Source: Spisula solida
Lineage: Eukaryota; Mollusca; Bivalvia; Venerida; Mactridae
Direction: 5' to 3'
Assembly (NCBI GenBank): GCA_947247005.1
Contig: OX365948.1
Coordinates: 10,157,455-10,221,454 of the forward strand
Length of the DNA stretch: 64,000 bases
The notes beneath the pieces are model-generated. The model was not told the DNA's origin, did not search any database, and saw only the letters and a list, made by a program, of their open reading frames with translations. This document shows positions 12,801 through 24,800 of the stretch, piece by piece. The translations under genes were made by a program, and so were the position numbers. Within the stretch, counting starts at the first letter, position 1. The number at the start of each line of letters is the position of its first letter.

Positions 12801-15800
12801 ATCACTTCCAATCATTATCATAATACTTGTCTTCCTCTCAACTGTAGGTAAATCACTTCCAATCATTATCATAGTACTTGTCTTCCTCTCAACTGTAGGT
12901 AAATCACTTCCAATCATTATCATAGTGCTTGCCTTCCTCTCAACTGTAGGTAAATCACTTCCAATCATTATCATAGTCCTTGTCTTCCTCTCAACTGTAG
13001 GTAAATCACTTCCAATCATTAGCATAGTCCTTGTCTGCTTCTCAACGGCAGGTAAATCACTTCCAATCATTATCATTGTACTTGTCTGCCTCTCAACTGC
13101 AGGTAAATCACTTCCAATCATTATCATAGTACTTGCCTTCCTCTCAACTGTAGGTAAATCACTTCCAATCATTATCATAGTGCTTGCCTTCCTCTCAACT
13201 GTTGGTAAATCACTTCCAATCATTATCATAGTGCTTGCCTTCCTCTCAACTGTAGGTAAATCACTTCCAATCATTATCATAGTACTTGCCTTCCTCTCAA
13301 CTGCAAGTAAATCACTTCCAAACATTATCATAGTACTTGCCTTCCTCTCAACTGCAAGTAAATCACTTCCAATCATTATCATAGTGCTTGCCTTCCTCTC
13401 AACGGCAGGTAAATCACTTCCAATCATTATCATAGTACTTGCCTTCCTCTCAACTGCAAGTAAATCACTTCCAATCATTATCATAGTCCTTGTCTGCCTC
13501 TCAACTGTAGGTAAATCACTTCCAATCATTATCATAGTACTTGTCTGCCTCTCAACTATAGGTAAATCACTTCCAATCATTATCATAGTACTTGCCTTCC
13601 TCTCAACTGTAGGTTAATCACTTCCAATCATTATCATAGTACTTGTCTTCCTCTCAACTGTAGGTAAATCACTTCCAATCATTATCATAGTGCTTGCCTT
13701 CCTCTCAACTGCAGGTACATCACTTCCAATCATTATCATAGTACTTGTCTGCCTCTCAACTGTAGGTAAATCAATTCCAATCATTATCATAGTGCTTGCC
13801 TTCCTCTCAACTGTAGGTAAATCACTTCCAATCATTATCATAGTGCTTGCCTTCCTCTCAACTGCAGGTAAATCACTTCCAATCATTATCATAGTACTTG
13901 TCTTCCTCTCAACTGTAGGTAAATCACTTCCAATCATTATCATAGTGCTTGCCTTCCTCTCAACTGTAGGTAAATCACTTCCAATCATTATCATAGTCCT
14001 TGTCTTCCTCTCAACTGTAGGTAAATCAATTCCAATCATTATCATAGTGCTTGCCTTCCTCTCAACTGTAGGTTAATCACTTCCAATCATTATCATAGTA
14101 CTTGTCTTCCTCTCAACTGTAGGTAAATCACTTCCAATCATTATCATAGTACTTGCCTTCCTCTCAACTGCAGGTAAATCACTTCCAATAATTATCATAG
14201 TACTTGCCTTCCTCTCAACTGTAGGTAAATCATTTCCAATCATTATCATAGTACTTGCCTTCCTCTCAACTGTAGGTACATCACTTCCAATCATTAGCAT
14301 AGTACTTGTCTGCCTCTCAACTGCAGGTAAATCACTTCCAATCATTATCATAGTGCTTGCCTTCCTCTCAAATGCAGGTAAATCACTTCCAATCATTATC
14401 ACCTAAATTCTCATCTTCATTCCCATTACTCACACCCTCAATTCAATTAAATTCAACCGTTTTACAGATTTCTCTTGATTTGTCTGTCACGGAGGGGAAT
14501 TATGTTGTTTACCAGAGGCTGTGACACCAAGGAATTACCATAGAAACACCATAGCAACATCATAACAAAATCAAGAGCCAAATTACTGCAGGAACAGACA
14601 TAGATAGTTTTTTTAAAAGCAGACATAATTAAATCATCTTGATAATTTGATGTTCAAACAAATGAATCAATTGATCAAAGTTAATCTTTGTTTTTGGCTG
14701 AAAATGAGAAACACTTGTTTTCCTTGCTCTCCTTATGTAAAATTGCTTTATCTGTACATTTGTATTTGTAATTTCATATATTCATGCCTTGAAGCACCAT
14801 TATTTATCTTAATGTGTTGCTCGTAATTGGTTTGTAACAGGTTTCTTAGTCTGAATAATGCTGTGTGACACACTTGCATGTTCCTGATTTCATTACATAT
14901 TTGATTAAAATTTAAAATATAAATTTTCTATGAAGGTAGTACTTCTTTCATTTGTGTTTTTTTGTCCAATTTACTTTACACTCAATCAAACCATTTTTGA
15001 GTGAATTTAATAAATAAAAGCTTGAAGGTTTGTGGAACCTGAGGCCAGTGTTACACTTGGTTTATTGGAATTTAATCATTAGAAAAATGACTTTATATTT
15101 TCAACTTGCACATAAATATTAGTTGTATTGTAAAATCATTAAATTTTAATTGGACACAATTTCGTGGTTTGGTAAAAAAAGACCATTTCGTGCAGATGTA
15201 ATTTCAATAATTTCAGATTTCATGGAAAATGGCAAGGTCAAATTCACTGAATTTAGCTGCTAAAATCATTTAAAAATCAAACCGATATAATAATTGTTTT
15301 ATTACATGTTGATATATAAAGTAACCTTCCCAAAAAAAACCCAATCTTATACCTGACTGAATTGAAAACAAGTACAGTATAACCTCCCGAAACGGCACCT
15401 CTGAGAAGCGACAACCTCCGAGAAGCGGCACTTTTATTTTCCCCCGTTCGTTTTCACTCTTATTTTAACCTCCGTAGAACGACACCTCCACAGAGCGGCA
15501 AACGGCCGTTAAATTTGTTTACCTTTTGTATGGTTTACCTCTGAGAAGCGACAGGTGTGTTTTTACAACGGCATATTCACACGTGTTTACATAACTCCAT
15601 ACAATGTTGTTTTCTATTTTTCGCACCTTCGTGGATTATAATAATTATCGCTGATCAGGTAACAATAGCCACGGGCGCTAGTACTTTGGGATCAGTTCGA
15701 CAATATGACACAGTAACACCGTACATACCATGCACTTGCTGAGATGCATTAAACTCGATTTTTTTTTAAATCAAAGTCGTTATTAATAATTTTAAATGAA

Positions 15801-18800
15801 TTATCAATATGCGCTTATCAATCAGTACAAGAAAGGAAATTCACGTACACGTCGTGTTAATGGTTAATCATGTCAATTTCAGTATAATATTATGCACTGA
15901 CCAAGTTACACGCGAGAGGTAAACAAATTACCGATCACGTGTGCAAATTGTGTACTGAGCGATATGACGTAATAGAGATTTAAACACTTTGAAGGTAAAC
16001 AATTCAATTGAATACAGCATGTGCGTAAAATAATATGGATTCGGTTTATAATGTTGAGAGTTGCGTTTAATAGCAATAAATACTAGACCCGTGAATTGTA
16101 CACATTTTTGTATCTAATCAATGAAATCCTCAGAATTATATCGCAAAACGCGCGGCTACGAGTAGATCTAATTTTATGCATTAAATCACAAACAAACGAC
16201 GTCAATTTAAAATTACCGTGATTATGTACACTCAATAGTCTATGAACGACATTCTGAAACAATCAACCTCTACAGAGCGACACCTCCGCAGAGCGGCAGT
16301 TTTTTCTGTCTCCGCCGGATGTCGCTCTACGGAGGTTATACTGTATGGCAGCTACTTTAAACTTGATGTACATGTATTTATTGTTATAATTACACTATTC
16401 ATTGGGGATTTAATTTCGAGGTTGAGGTCATCAACAAAATCCACAATATTAAATCCCCAATGAATATTAATGATTTTACAGGATTTGCGTTTTGAAGATT
16501 TCAATGCAATATACAATGTATTTATATGTAATCATTATGAAATAATACCTTATGTTCAAGATAGGAAGTAACACTGTTTCATATTCTGCTCTTTAGATGG
16601 AGTAGTTTTCTGTTTCAGAAGAGCAAGTTGGTACTGATTGTAAAAACTAGTTTGTATATTGTCAGAAATATGTGAGTAATAAAAGCTTGAAAAATGAAGT
16701 TTTTTTTTTAATATGGAATAAAATAAAACTGAAAACAACCCAACAATTCTTGTACGTTTTTCAGAGAAGGCTAGCATGAATGCGGAGGGTTACGTGAAGT
16801 ATACAGAACATGAGACTGTATCGTACATGTGGTGGTACCATTTGATAGGTCTAATATGGACCAGTGAGTTTATCATTGCCTCTCAACAGCTCGTGATCTG
16901 TGGTGCCGTCGCCAAGTGGTACTTTGCCAGGTACAACTAGTCTGTTTTATATTTACTTAAAATTATAAATTGATGCTAAAATTTGGAAACGTTTATTTTG
17001 TTTAAAATATTTTGCAGAATGCGTTTATTTGTACACTGTAATATCATTCATTTTTGTGGTTATGAGATTGGTGATTGAGGAAAATTGGTTCGTTCACCTG
17101 ACTTTTGTAGTGTATGACTGAAAATGGTTGAAAAACCGTCAAGCAATATTGTACTGTCTAGATCAATCACGTAGGGAAAATTGTTGCTTATTCTCTACAT
17201 GAAAAATAAGGGGTGGGGTGGGAGTTATTTATTTTATCTGGACTATATCATACTGTATACACATTATTTGTTATTCTCTATTGCAGGAATAAGGATCAGT
17301 TAGGTTGTCCTATAATGGATTCTGTACGCTTATTGATCTGTCACCATCTGGGATCAGTTGCATTCGGTGCTCTTATCATCACAGCCGTCAAATTGCCGCG
17401 TATGATACTGATGTATCTCAATAAAAAGTGAGTACCATCAAATTGCCACGTATGAAACTGATGTATTTAATACAGGTAGATTTAGAACAATTACCATGGA
17501 AACTGAACTAACTATACCATATATGGTAACCTACCATCCTTCTATTTGTGTTCCTATGAAAGTGCGTTGGTGACTCTTACATATATATGTACACATGTAA
17601 TTAGGCCCCTACCGCTTTTCAACTGAAGGGGACAATTGGTTTGCCCTCTGTCCGTTCGTCTATCCGTCCCTCTGTCTGTCCGCGTCCACAAACGTATTCT
17701 TAGGTGGCTACTTTTTATGGACAAACCAGTTGAAAATAGTTAAAAACGAAAGAAGAATTTTCTTTTACGTGGCTAAAAATTTCTTTTATGTGGCTATACT
17801 TAGACTCATAACTACTCTTCATTCCGTAAAGTAGCCACGTAAATACCGTCTCGTTAGAATGTCTGTTCTTTTGTCGGCCAAAATCTTCTTCCTGACATAA
17901 CTCAAACTGTTTCCAAGCTAGGTTTATGACACTTTGTATTAGGATAGGGGGGCAATTAGGGGATTATGCACGTCTAAAATATTTTGATTCTGACAAAAAT
18001 TGTGGTTGCTATGGTGACAGAAATAATGAAAATATGTCAAAATTCTGGATCATGCCATAACTCAAACAGTTTCAAAGCTATGTTTATGAAACTTGGTATG
18101 TAGGTAGGTGTCAATAAGGAGATTATTCACATCTAAAATTATTTTGATTCTGACAAATTTGTGGTTGCTATGGATACAGAAATACTTCAAAATGTGGGAT
18201 CCTGCCATAACTCAAATAGTTTACAAGCTTGGGTAGTGCAACTTGGTATATGGAAAGGATTCTATAAGAAGATTGTGTACAATTAATTATTTTTTATTCT
18301 GACAAAAATTGTGGTTGCTATGGATGCAGAAATAGTTGAATTACTTCCCTTTAACTGGTTCTTTGTAGAAACCAAACGTTAACAATGCTAGGTTGACAAT
18401 TTATGGTCTATGCATAGAGACTAATGTTAAATTGGCACCTATTAATTAATGCTTCCCTTTAACAAAAATTGCGGTTGTCGTGGCAACAGAAGCATTGAAA
18501 ATAATTTAAAGGTCATGGCTTCAAACTGGTTGGGGACTTCTGTATGGCTTGCAGTTCTAAGTGACTTGTTCACTTGTATTTGCTAAGGAATGTTTTATTT
18601 CATGTCAATATAAAACCCTGTACATGTACTGCACATGGATACTGAACATTAGATTCAAAGTATATTTCAGGGGACTATAATTATGTTTTCAGATTGAAGA
18701 ACTCAGAAAATAAATGTGCTGAGTATTGTATGAAGTGCTGCATCTGTTGCCTGTGGTGCCTTGAAAAGTGTCTAAAATATCTTAACCAGAATGCCTACAC

Positions 18801-21800
18801 TATAGTTGGTATGTAGCATCATTACACCCCCAGATACATAGTATATGGGGCGATATTGGAGTCATGCTTGAGGTTGGTTGGTCTGTTGGTCGGTCGGTTG
18901 CAAATTTTGTCGGTGCTGTTTCTCTGTTCCCATTGGTTGTAGTTCAATGAAACTTTGCATGAATGGTCAGTACCAAGTCTAGTTGTGCATATCCTCAGCA
19001 CACGTTGGTCACATCAGTGTTAAGGGAGTTATGGCCCTTTGTTATTTTTACACTTATAAATTTTTTCTGCGCTATTTCTCTGTAACTACCAATGGTCGGA
19101 TTTCAATGAAACTTTGCATGAATAATCAGTACCAAGTCTAGTTGTGCATATCCTCAGCACACGTTGGTCACATCAGTTTTAAGGGAGTTATGGCCCTTTG
19201 TTGTTTTTACACTTATAAATTTTGTCTGCGCTATTTCTCTGTAACTACCAATGGTTGGATCTATTTCTCTGTAACGACACATTGGTCGGATCTATTTAAA
19301 GGGAGTTATGGGCCTTTGTTTTTTTTACACTCATGAATTTTGTCTGCGCTTTTTCTCTGTTACAAATGGTTGGATTTCAACGAAACTTTGCATGAATGAT
19401 CAGTACCAAGTCTAATTGTGCATATCCTCAACACACATCGGTAGGATTAATTTTAAGAGAGTTATGGCCCTTTGTTTTTTTTACACTTATAAATTTTGTC
19501 TACACTTTTCTTTGTTACCATTGGTTGGATTTCAATGAACATTTGCATGAAGTCTAGTTGTCAGAGTTCATATAAGTGACTGTGTCAAGCAGTATTAAGG
19601 GTGTATTCATTACATTCAGTGATATTTCTTGTTCTGTATGTATATATAACCCTTCACTATAACTAGATAACCTGCACTACTCTGATTGAAGATGAGCTAG
19701 AACGTGTACATATCTATGGTGCAGCTTCTTGGGACAAATATCAATAATGATCTCCCTTGATTAGGTGTCAAGTTAAGTTAACTTCAATATTTAGATTGTC
19801 TCCCCTCTATACTTAAGAATTGAAAATAATTTGTTACGGACATGGGAGGGAGTTAACTGGTGTACATGTATGTATGGAGAAAAGGAGGTGGAGAGAGGAG
19901 TAAGAACTTTTGGTTCTATTTGAATCCCATTTTTGTCGAGTCTGCTTGCGATGAGCTAGACTTAGTCGCCACTTTCGGTGTATGTGTGAAGTAAGTGCAT
20001 GCGTCCATCAGATTTTGTCCGGACCATAACTTTGATATGCTTTGACCAATCTTCCTTATATTTGGCATGAATGTTCACCTCCATGAGGAGGAGTGTCATG
20101 CACAGTCCCCATGTTCCTATCTCAAAGGTCAAGGTCACAGTTGGAGGTCAAAGGTCAAAATGAAGCTTGTCCGGACCATAACTTTGTCATACATTGACCA
20201 ATCTTGCTTATAATTGGCATGAATGTTAACCTCCATGAGGCGAAATGTCATTCCAAAATCCCAGGTGCCTATCTCAAAGGTTAAGGTCACAGCTGGAGGT
20301 CAAAGGTTAAGTTGAAGTTATACCATTACTTTGTAATGCATTGACTAATCCTGCTTATAATTGGCATCAAGGTTAACCTCCATGAGGCGGAGTGTCATGC
20401 CCAACCCCCAGGTTCCTATCACAAAGGTCAAGGTCACAGTTGGAGGTCAACATGCGCAGACATAATTTGCCTGAGGGCATGAATTTCAAGTTATAGGTTG
20501 CATTCATGAAAAAGCAGCACTAGTATCATTATAACTATGAGGTATTTTTGGGGTTTGAGGCTGCCACATACTGTCTCATAATAAGTGATATCATTGATAC
20601 ATTGGCCCCTGTTACCCTGTGTATTCTGACCACCATTGTTGATTCATGTTACCAATATGTGGTAAGCTATTTGCAGCGGAAGAGTGTGTAAGCGCTGCTG
20701 GTTAATTAATTCCACAAAAACAAGTAAGATGAACTGACCAAAACTGAATAAAAAAATAAAAATTATAATGAACCTTCTTGCAGAAACAAACAATGCGATT
20801 ATTCTTAGTATTTTCAATGCATTGTGTTTATTTTCAGCTATTGAAGGGACAAATTTCTGCAAGTCTGCTGCAAAGGTAAAACATTGTTTGTTGCTATGAG
20901 TTCATCTCTAGATTATTAAATGAAAGTAGGAGAGTGAACTGGTATTGGGTACAATTGGTGTAATTACCTTACCTTACCATTGCTAGAAATCCAATTGGTA
21001 ATTGAATTGTTGTGCACTTCATTTTGTCTGTAATTAGTTTTCTTGGCTAGAAATTACTACATTTTGAGACTGTTATATTAACACAAAAATATCACAGTGT
21101 GTTGATTAAGTAGCTACCATATGGAGGCTGTAATTTGGTTTTGGCATTATACTTTTACTTTATATTAGTTTCATTATAAAATATCTCTGCACACCAAGTG
21201 GTGTTTTGGTCTAACCAGTATTGGCAATGTGTTTGGATTTAATGTAATACTTGAAAAAATATTAATATGAAATCTGTATCTATGGGAAATCACTTGAATT
21301 GTTGAAATGTCTTAGAAACCAGCAATAGTGATGTTTAGCGTCATGTATATACATCCGTACTAGTATACCAGATATTTTTGTCTCTATTTTGTTATAAGAT
21401 AATTAGGATGCCTCTAGCTCTATATACATTGTATAGCGTAACAATCCTCAGTAACCTATCCAATTTAGTTATTGTCACATAAATAGTACATGCCATTTAG
21501 TGACCTCACAGAGTATTTTCAGTTGTAATTAATTAGCCATCAGTGTTCATTAAGTAGTGCTTAAGTAGACTTGGTTGGTTTTCCTGGTACATTTTGTGAA
21601 AATGTCAGTTCTAGTTTGTCCTTTAAAAGTGGAATAGTCCTTGAAAAGCTCTTGAATGTTTTTCTTCTGTCTTAATAAGAACCTTGGTTTATTATTGTCA
21701 ATACACTGCTTAATTGGTTCTTAATTGGTAGCTACTAGTTTTTGGTTGCAAATGGTATAATTGTATTTAGCTCCTCTCCCATTGTATCAGTAGAACCACA

Positions 21801-24800
21801 GAGTATAATTGATGTGTACTTACTTACTTCGTCCTCCTCGCCCCATGTGGGACATAGAGTATATATGTCATCCACCTACATTATCCTTATAACAGAATGG
21901 TTGCTTTGTACACACCTTCTCCATACAAGTTATTTGAACTTTTTTTACTGACACGCATGATGCATGAAAATGTGGAAATACAGTCAGTTCTCAATAGAAT
22001 TGATACTAAGTGATAAAAATTTTGTCACCTGAATAAGATGTCAGTATATTCAGTGGCGTTGTATCGAGACTTGAACATACATTAAACTGCATTCACATAG
22101 AGAAAAGTGTTAACATCATACATGCCAGATCTCCCCTATCATGCGTGAGTCTCGCGCATTTTAGATTCTACTCATACAGGCTTGCAGGCAAATTGATAAA
22201 ATCTCCCGCATTTCTTGGACATACTCGACCATGACAATAGTTATCAACATTATGAAAATTATCACAAATATTAGTTGAAATTGCTACATGAAGCATACAT
22301 GGTATTGTCATACCAATAAAATAAATTAAAAATGCATATAAACTTCAATAATTTTAGTCAAAAGTTTGAGCAAGGAAAATCTTCCGTATTTTAATGAAAT
22401 CTCCTGCATTTCCATCACCAATCTCACACAAAAGAGTTCGGCAAAACATGGCATATATGTTATATAGTGTGAAGAGATTAACTTGATCCTGAAACCCACT
22501 ATTAGCATAATTTTACACTTGATTTGGGGGGCGGGGGTTGTTGTGTTTTCACAGGCGGACTGTTCCTGAAGTGAACTTTCAAATCACAAATCTGATAAAA
22601 TGATAATGCACAGTATGCTTGCAGAAATAGATATATTCTACATGCTGTAAAATATTATGCATATAAGTCAGGATCAGGTCAATATCTCTGCACTATTAGA
22701 AATCTCCCTCCTAACATTATAAATTGGCATTTGTATTTATCTGCTTGTCATGAAATTAAGCCTATGTTTTATGTTTCAGTCATTTACAACCCTGGTAAAC
22801 AATGCACTTAGAGTGGCAGCAATAAATAGTGTGGGTGATTTTGTATTGTTTCTTGGTAAGATAGGAGTGATGGCTGCAACAGCTGCAGTAGGATTACTTT
22901 GGTTCAAGGTAAGCTTAGAATGCAGTGTGTCATGAGGGGTTATATATATAGGCTTACTTGAAAGATCCTTTTTCCTGGATACAGACGTACATACTCACTT
23001 GTGAGGGGCTGTATAAGGGCTTACTTGAAATATCCCTTTTCCGGGATATGGATGGTATGTTCACACTACTATGTTGGTCTCTTGCGTGGGTGGCTAGATG
23101 CTGCCGCCAATTCTGTAAACCTTTGAATTGTGTATTATAGCATGTGTTCTATTCTTCATCAAGTAATTCAATACTGTTATACTATTGTTGGTGTTTTCTT
23201 GGGCATCACGGTTATGCAATATCACGGTGTTGATGACTTCTCAATCATCTGGTATAATATTGTGCTCAGATAACAGCATACATCTACACTTGTCTAGTAC
23301 AAATATAAAAAATTCAAAGAAAAAAAAGTCGAAAGACCTCATTTTAGGGTTGCCAGCGACCCGAAAAAGTGAGGGAAAAATGTTTTTTCAAGGTCAGTGA
23401 ATTGTCAGGGAATTCTGGATAATGGTTAGCGAAAAATGCAATTAGTGAAAAGTCAGGGAAAAGTCAGGGGAAAGTTAAATTCTGGGTTGATGTTTAATGA
23501 AATGTTCAGTAGCTGTGGCAGTCTTCAATATTTTTCTTGCTCGCTACGTTCGCACAGCTTCAATCTGTGAAATGATGAAGTATTATGAAGGAGCTGATGA
23601 TGGAAAGCTTAGCACTTTTAATATAAATATGTATTTTATTGTGGCTTCCGAGGCTAACACAGATACTTTGATCAGTATGAGACATATCAAGTAGCTGGTG
23701 AACAAAATGAAAGAAAATTTAAAAAGGATGCTTCTATCAGTTTTCATGAAATCCTTTGTCATATACAGTGTTGTGGAACAAAGTTATACTTCATTGAGTA
23801 ACAATGATAAGTGAGTTGCCGTGGACTTAAGGACTGTAGCTATTGACAAAGTTGTTAACAATAAGTTTTTTGTTGCTGTTTTCTTTGTCAAATGTGGCCC
23901 TTACCTATGTTGAAATAGTCCTATTTTTTGGCCAATAACTGATATTGCTAAAAAGAGTGAATAATGTAAAGGAGCCCATGTGGAGGAGGCAATAAATGGC
24001 GGTACTGGTCAGTGAAAAGTATGATTTAGTCAGGGAAAAGTCAGTGAAAGTCAGGGAATTTTTGTGGTCGTTGTTTTGTCATATAGAACTAAGAAACAGA
24101 TACTGGCAACTACTGTAGATCACTATTTGCGAGATCATTTTTTGTTTGCGACAGTTTTTATTGATAAAATTGAGTATACATTATCACCATAGAAAGTGAT
24201 TATGAAGTAGTGATTACCTGATAAAATTATATGTTATTGTTTTGTTCTATATTTCTATGCTATTATTCATGCAAATAACTATTGTTAAGTGTTGATTATT
24301 GCAATGCCTGTACCCTTGCTACCTGTATGGTAGCTTTGTGTTCTTTCTGCATGTATCTTTACTCTACTGACTTCCTGTGCTATCAGAAAAGCACAACCTT
24401 GCAAATTCAAGACTTCTTGAAATTATTAAAACACCATAGATCTGATTGGAGAAAACTTGCGAAATAAAGAATGTGTGAAAATGAAGTGATGTACGATATA
24501 GTATTACATCTACCATACTATAGTATAACGTTACATGTACAGTTGCATGTTTTCTATATTTCAGAGTCGGTCAGATCTACATTATTATGCTGTTCCAGTT
24601 TTACTTGTTTGTGTCTTCTCCTATCTTATAGCATCCTCCTTCCTCTCCACATACGAGGTAAATTTATGCATCTAGTATATATAAACAGGCTGTTCAAAAA
24701 GTTTGTTCTCAAACTTTAAATTCATAATAACTTTCATCTGAGCTTTGTACGAAGTGTGCAATTTTAATTTCAAATACTAATAATTTCATTTAATGCTTGA

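Larger units (their letters stand above)
12797..16764 (+). other. Intron of 4.0 kb
   Basis: Holds the 51 bp donor array (to 14400), about 970 bp of unmarked AT-rich sequence, a pogo-like element (15375-16343) and a strong inverted repeat (16397-16465). Acceptor is gtttttcAG. Confidence 0.8.
18809..20837 (+). other. Intron of 2.0 kb with two tandem-unit families (D, E)
   Basis: Family D lies at about 18830-19590 and family E at about 19930-20470. Acceptor is tattttcAG. Confidence 0.8.

Noticed and set aside
12797..13617. A 331-codon sense frame running from exon 4 through the array, as a repetitive membrane protein
   Set aside because: The first part is a genuine exon with a conserved border; the remainder is intron unless downstream donors are used. 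It is recorded as a finding and not as a gene.
12717..14402. Long antisense frames made of [17 protein letters not shown] repeats
   Set aside because: They are the reverse reading of the 51 bp array, kept open only because the period is divisible by 3. There is no start context, splice site or unique flanking domain.
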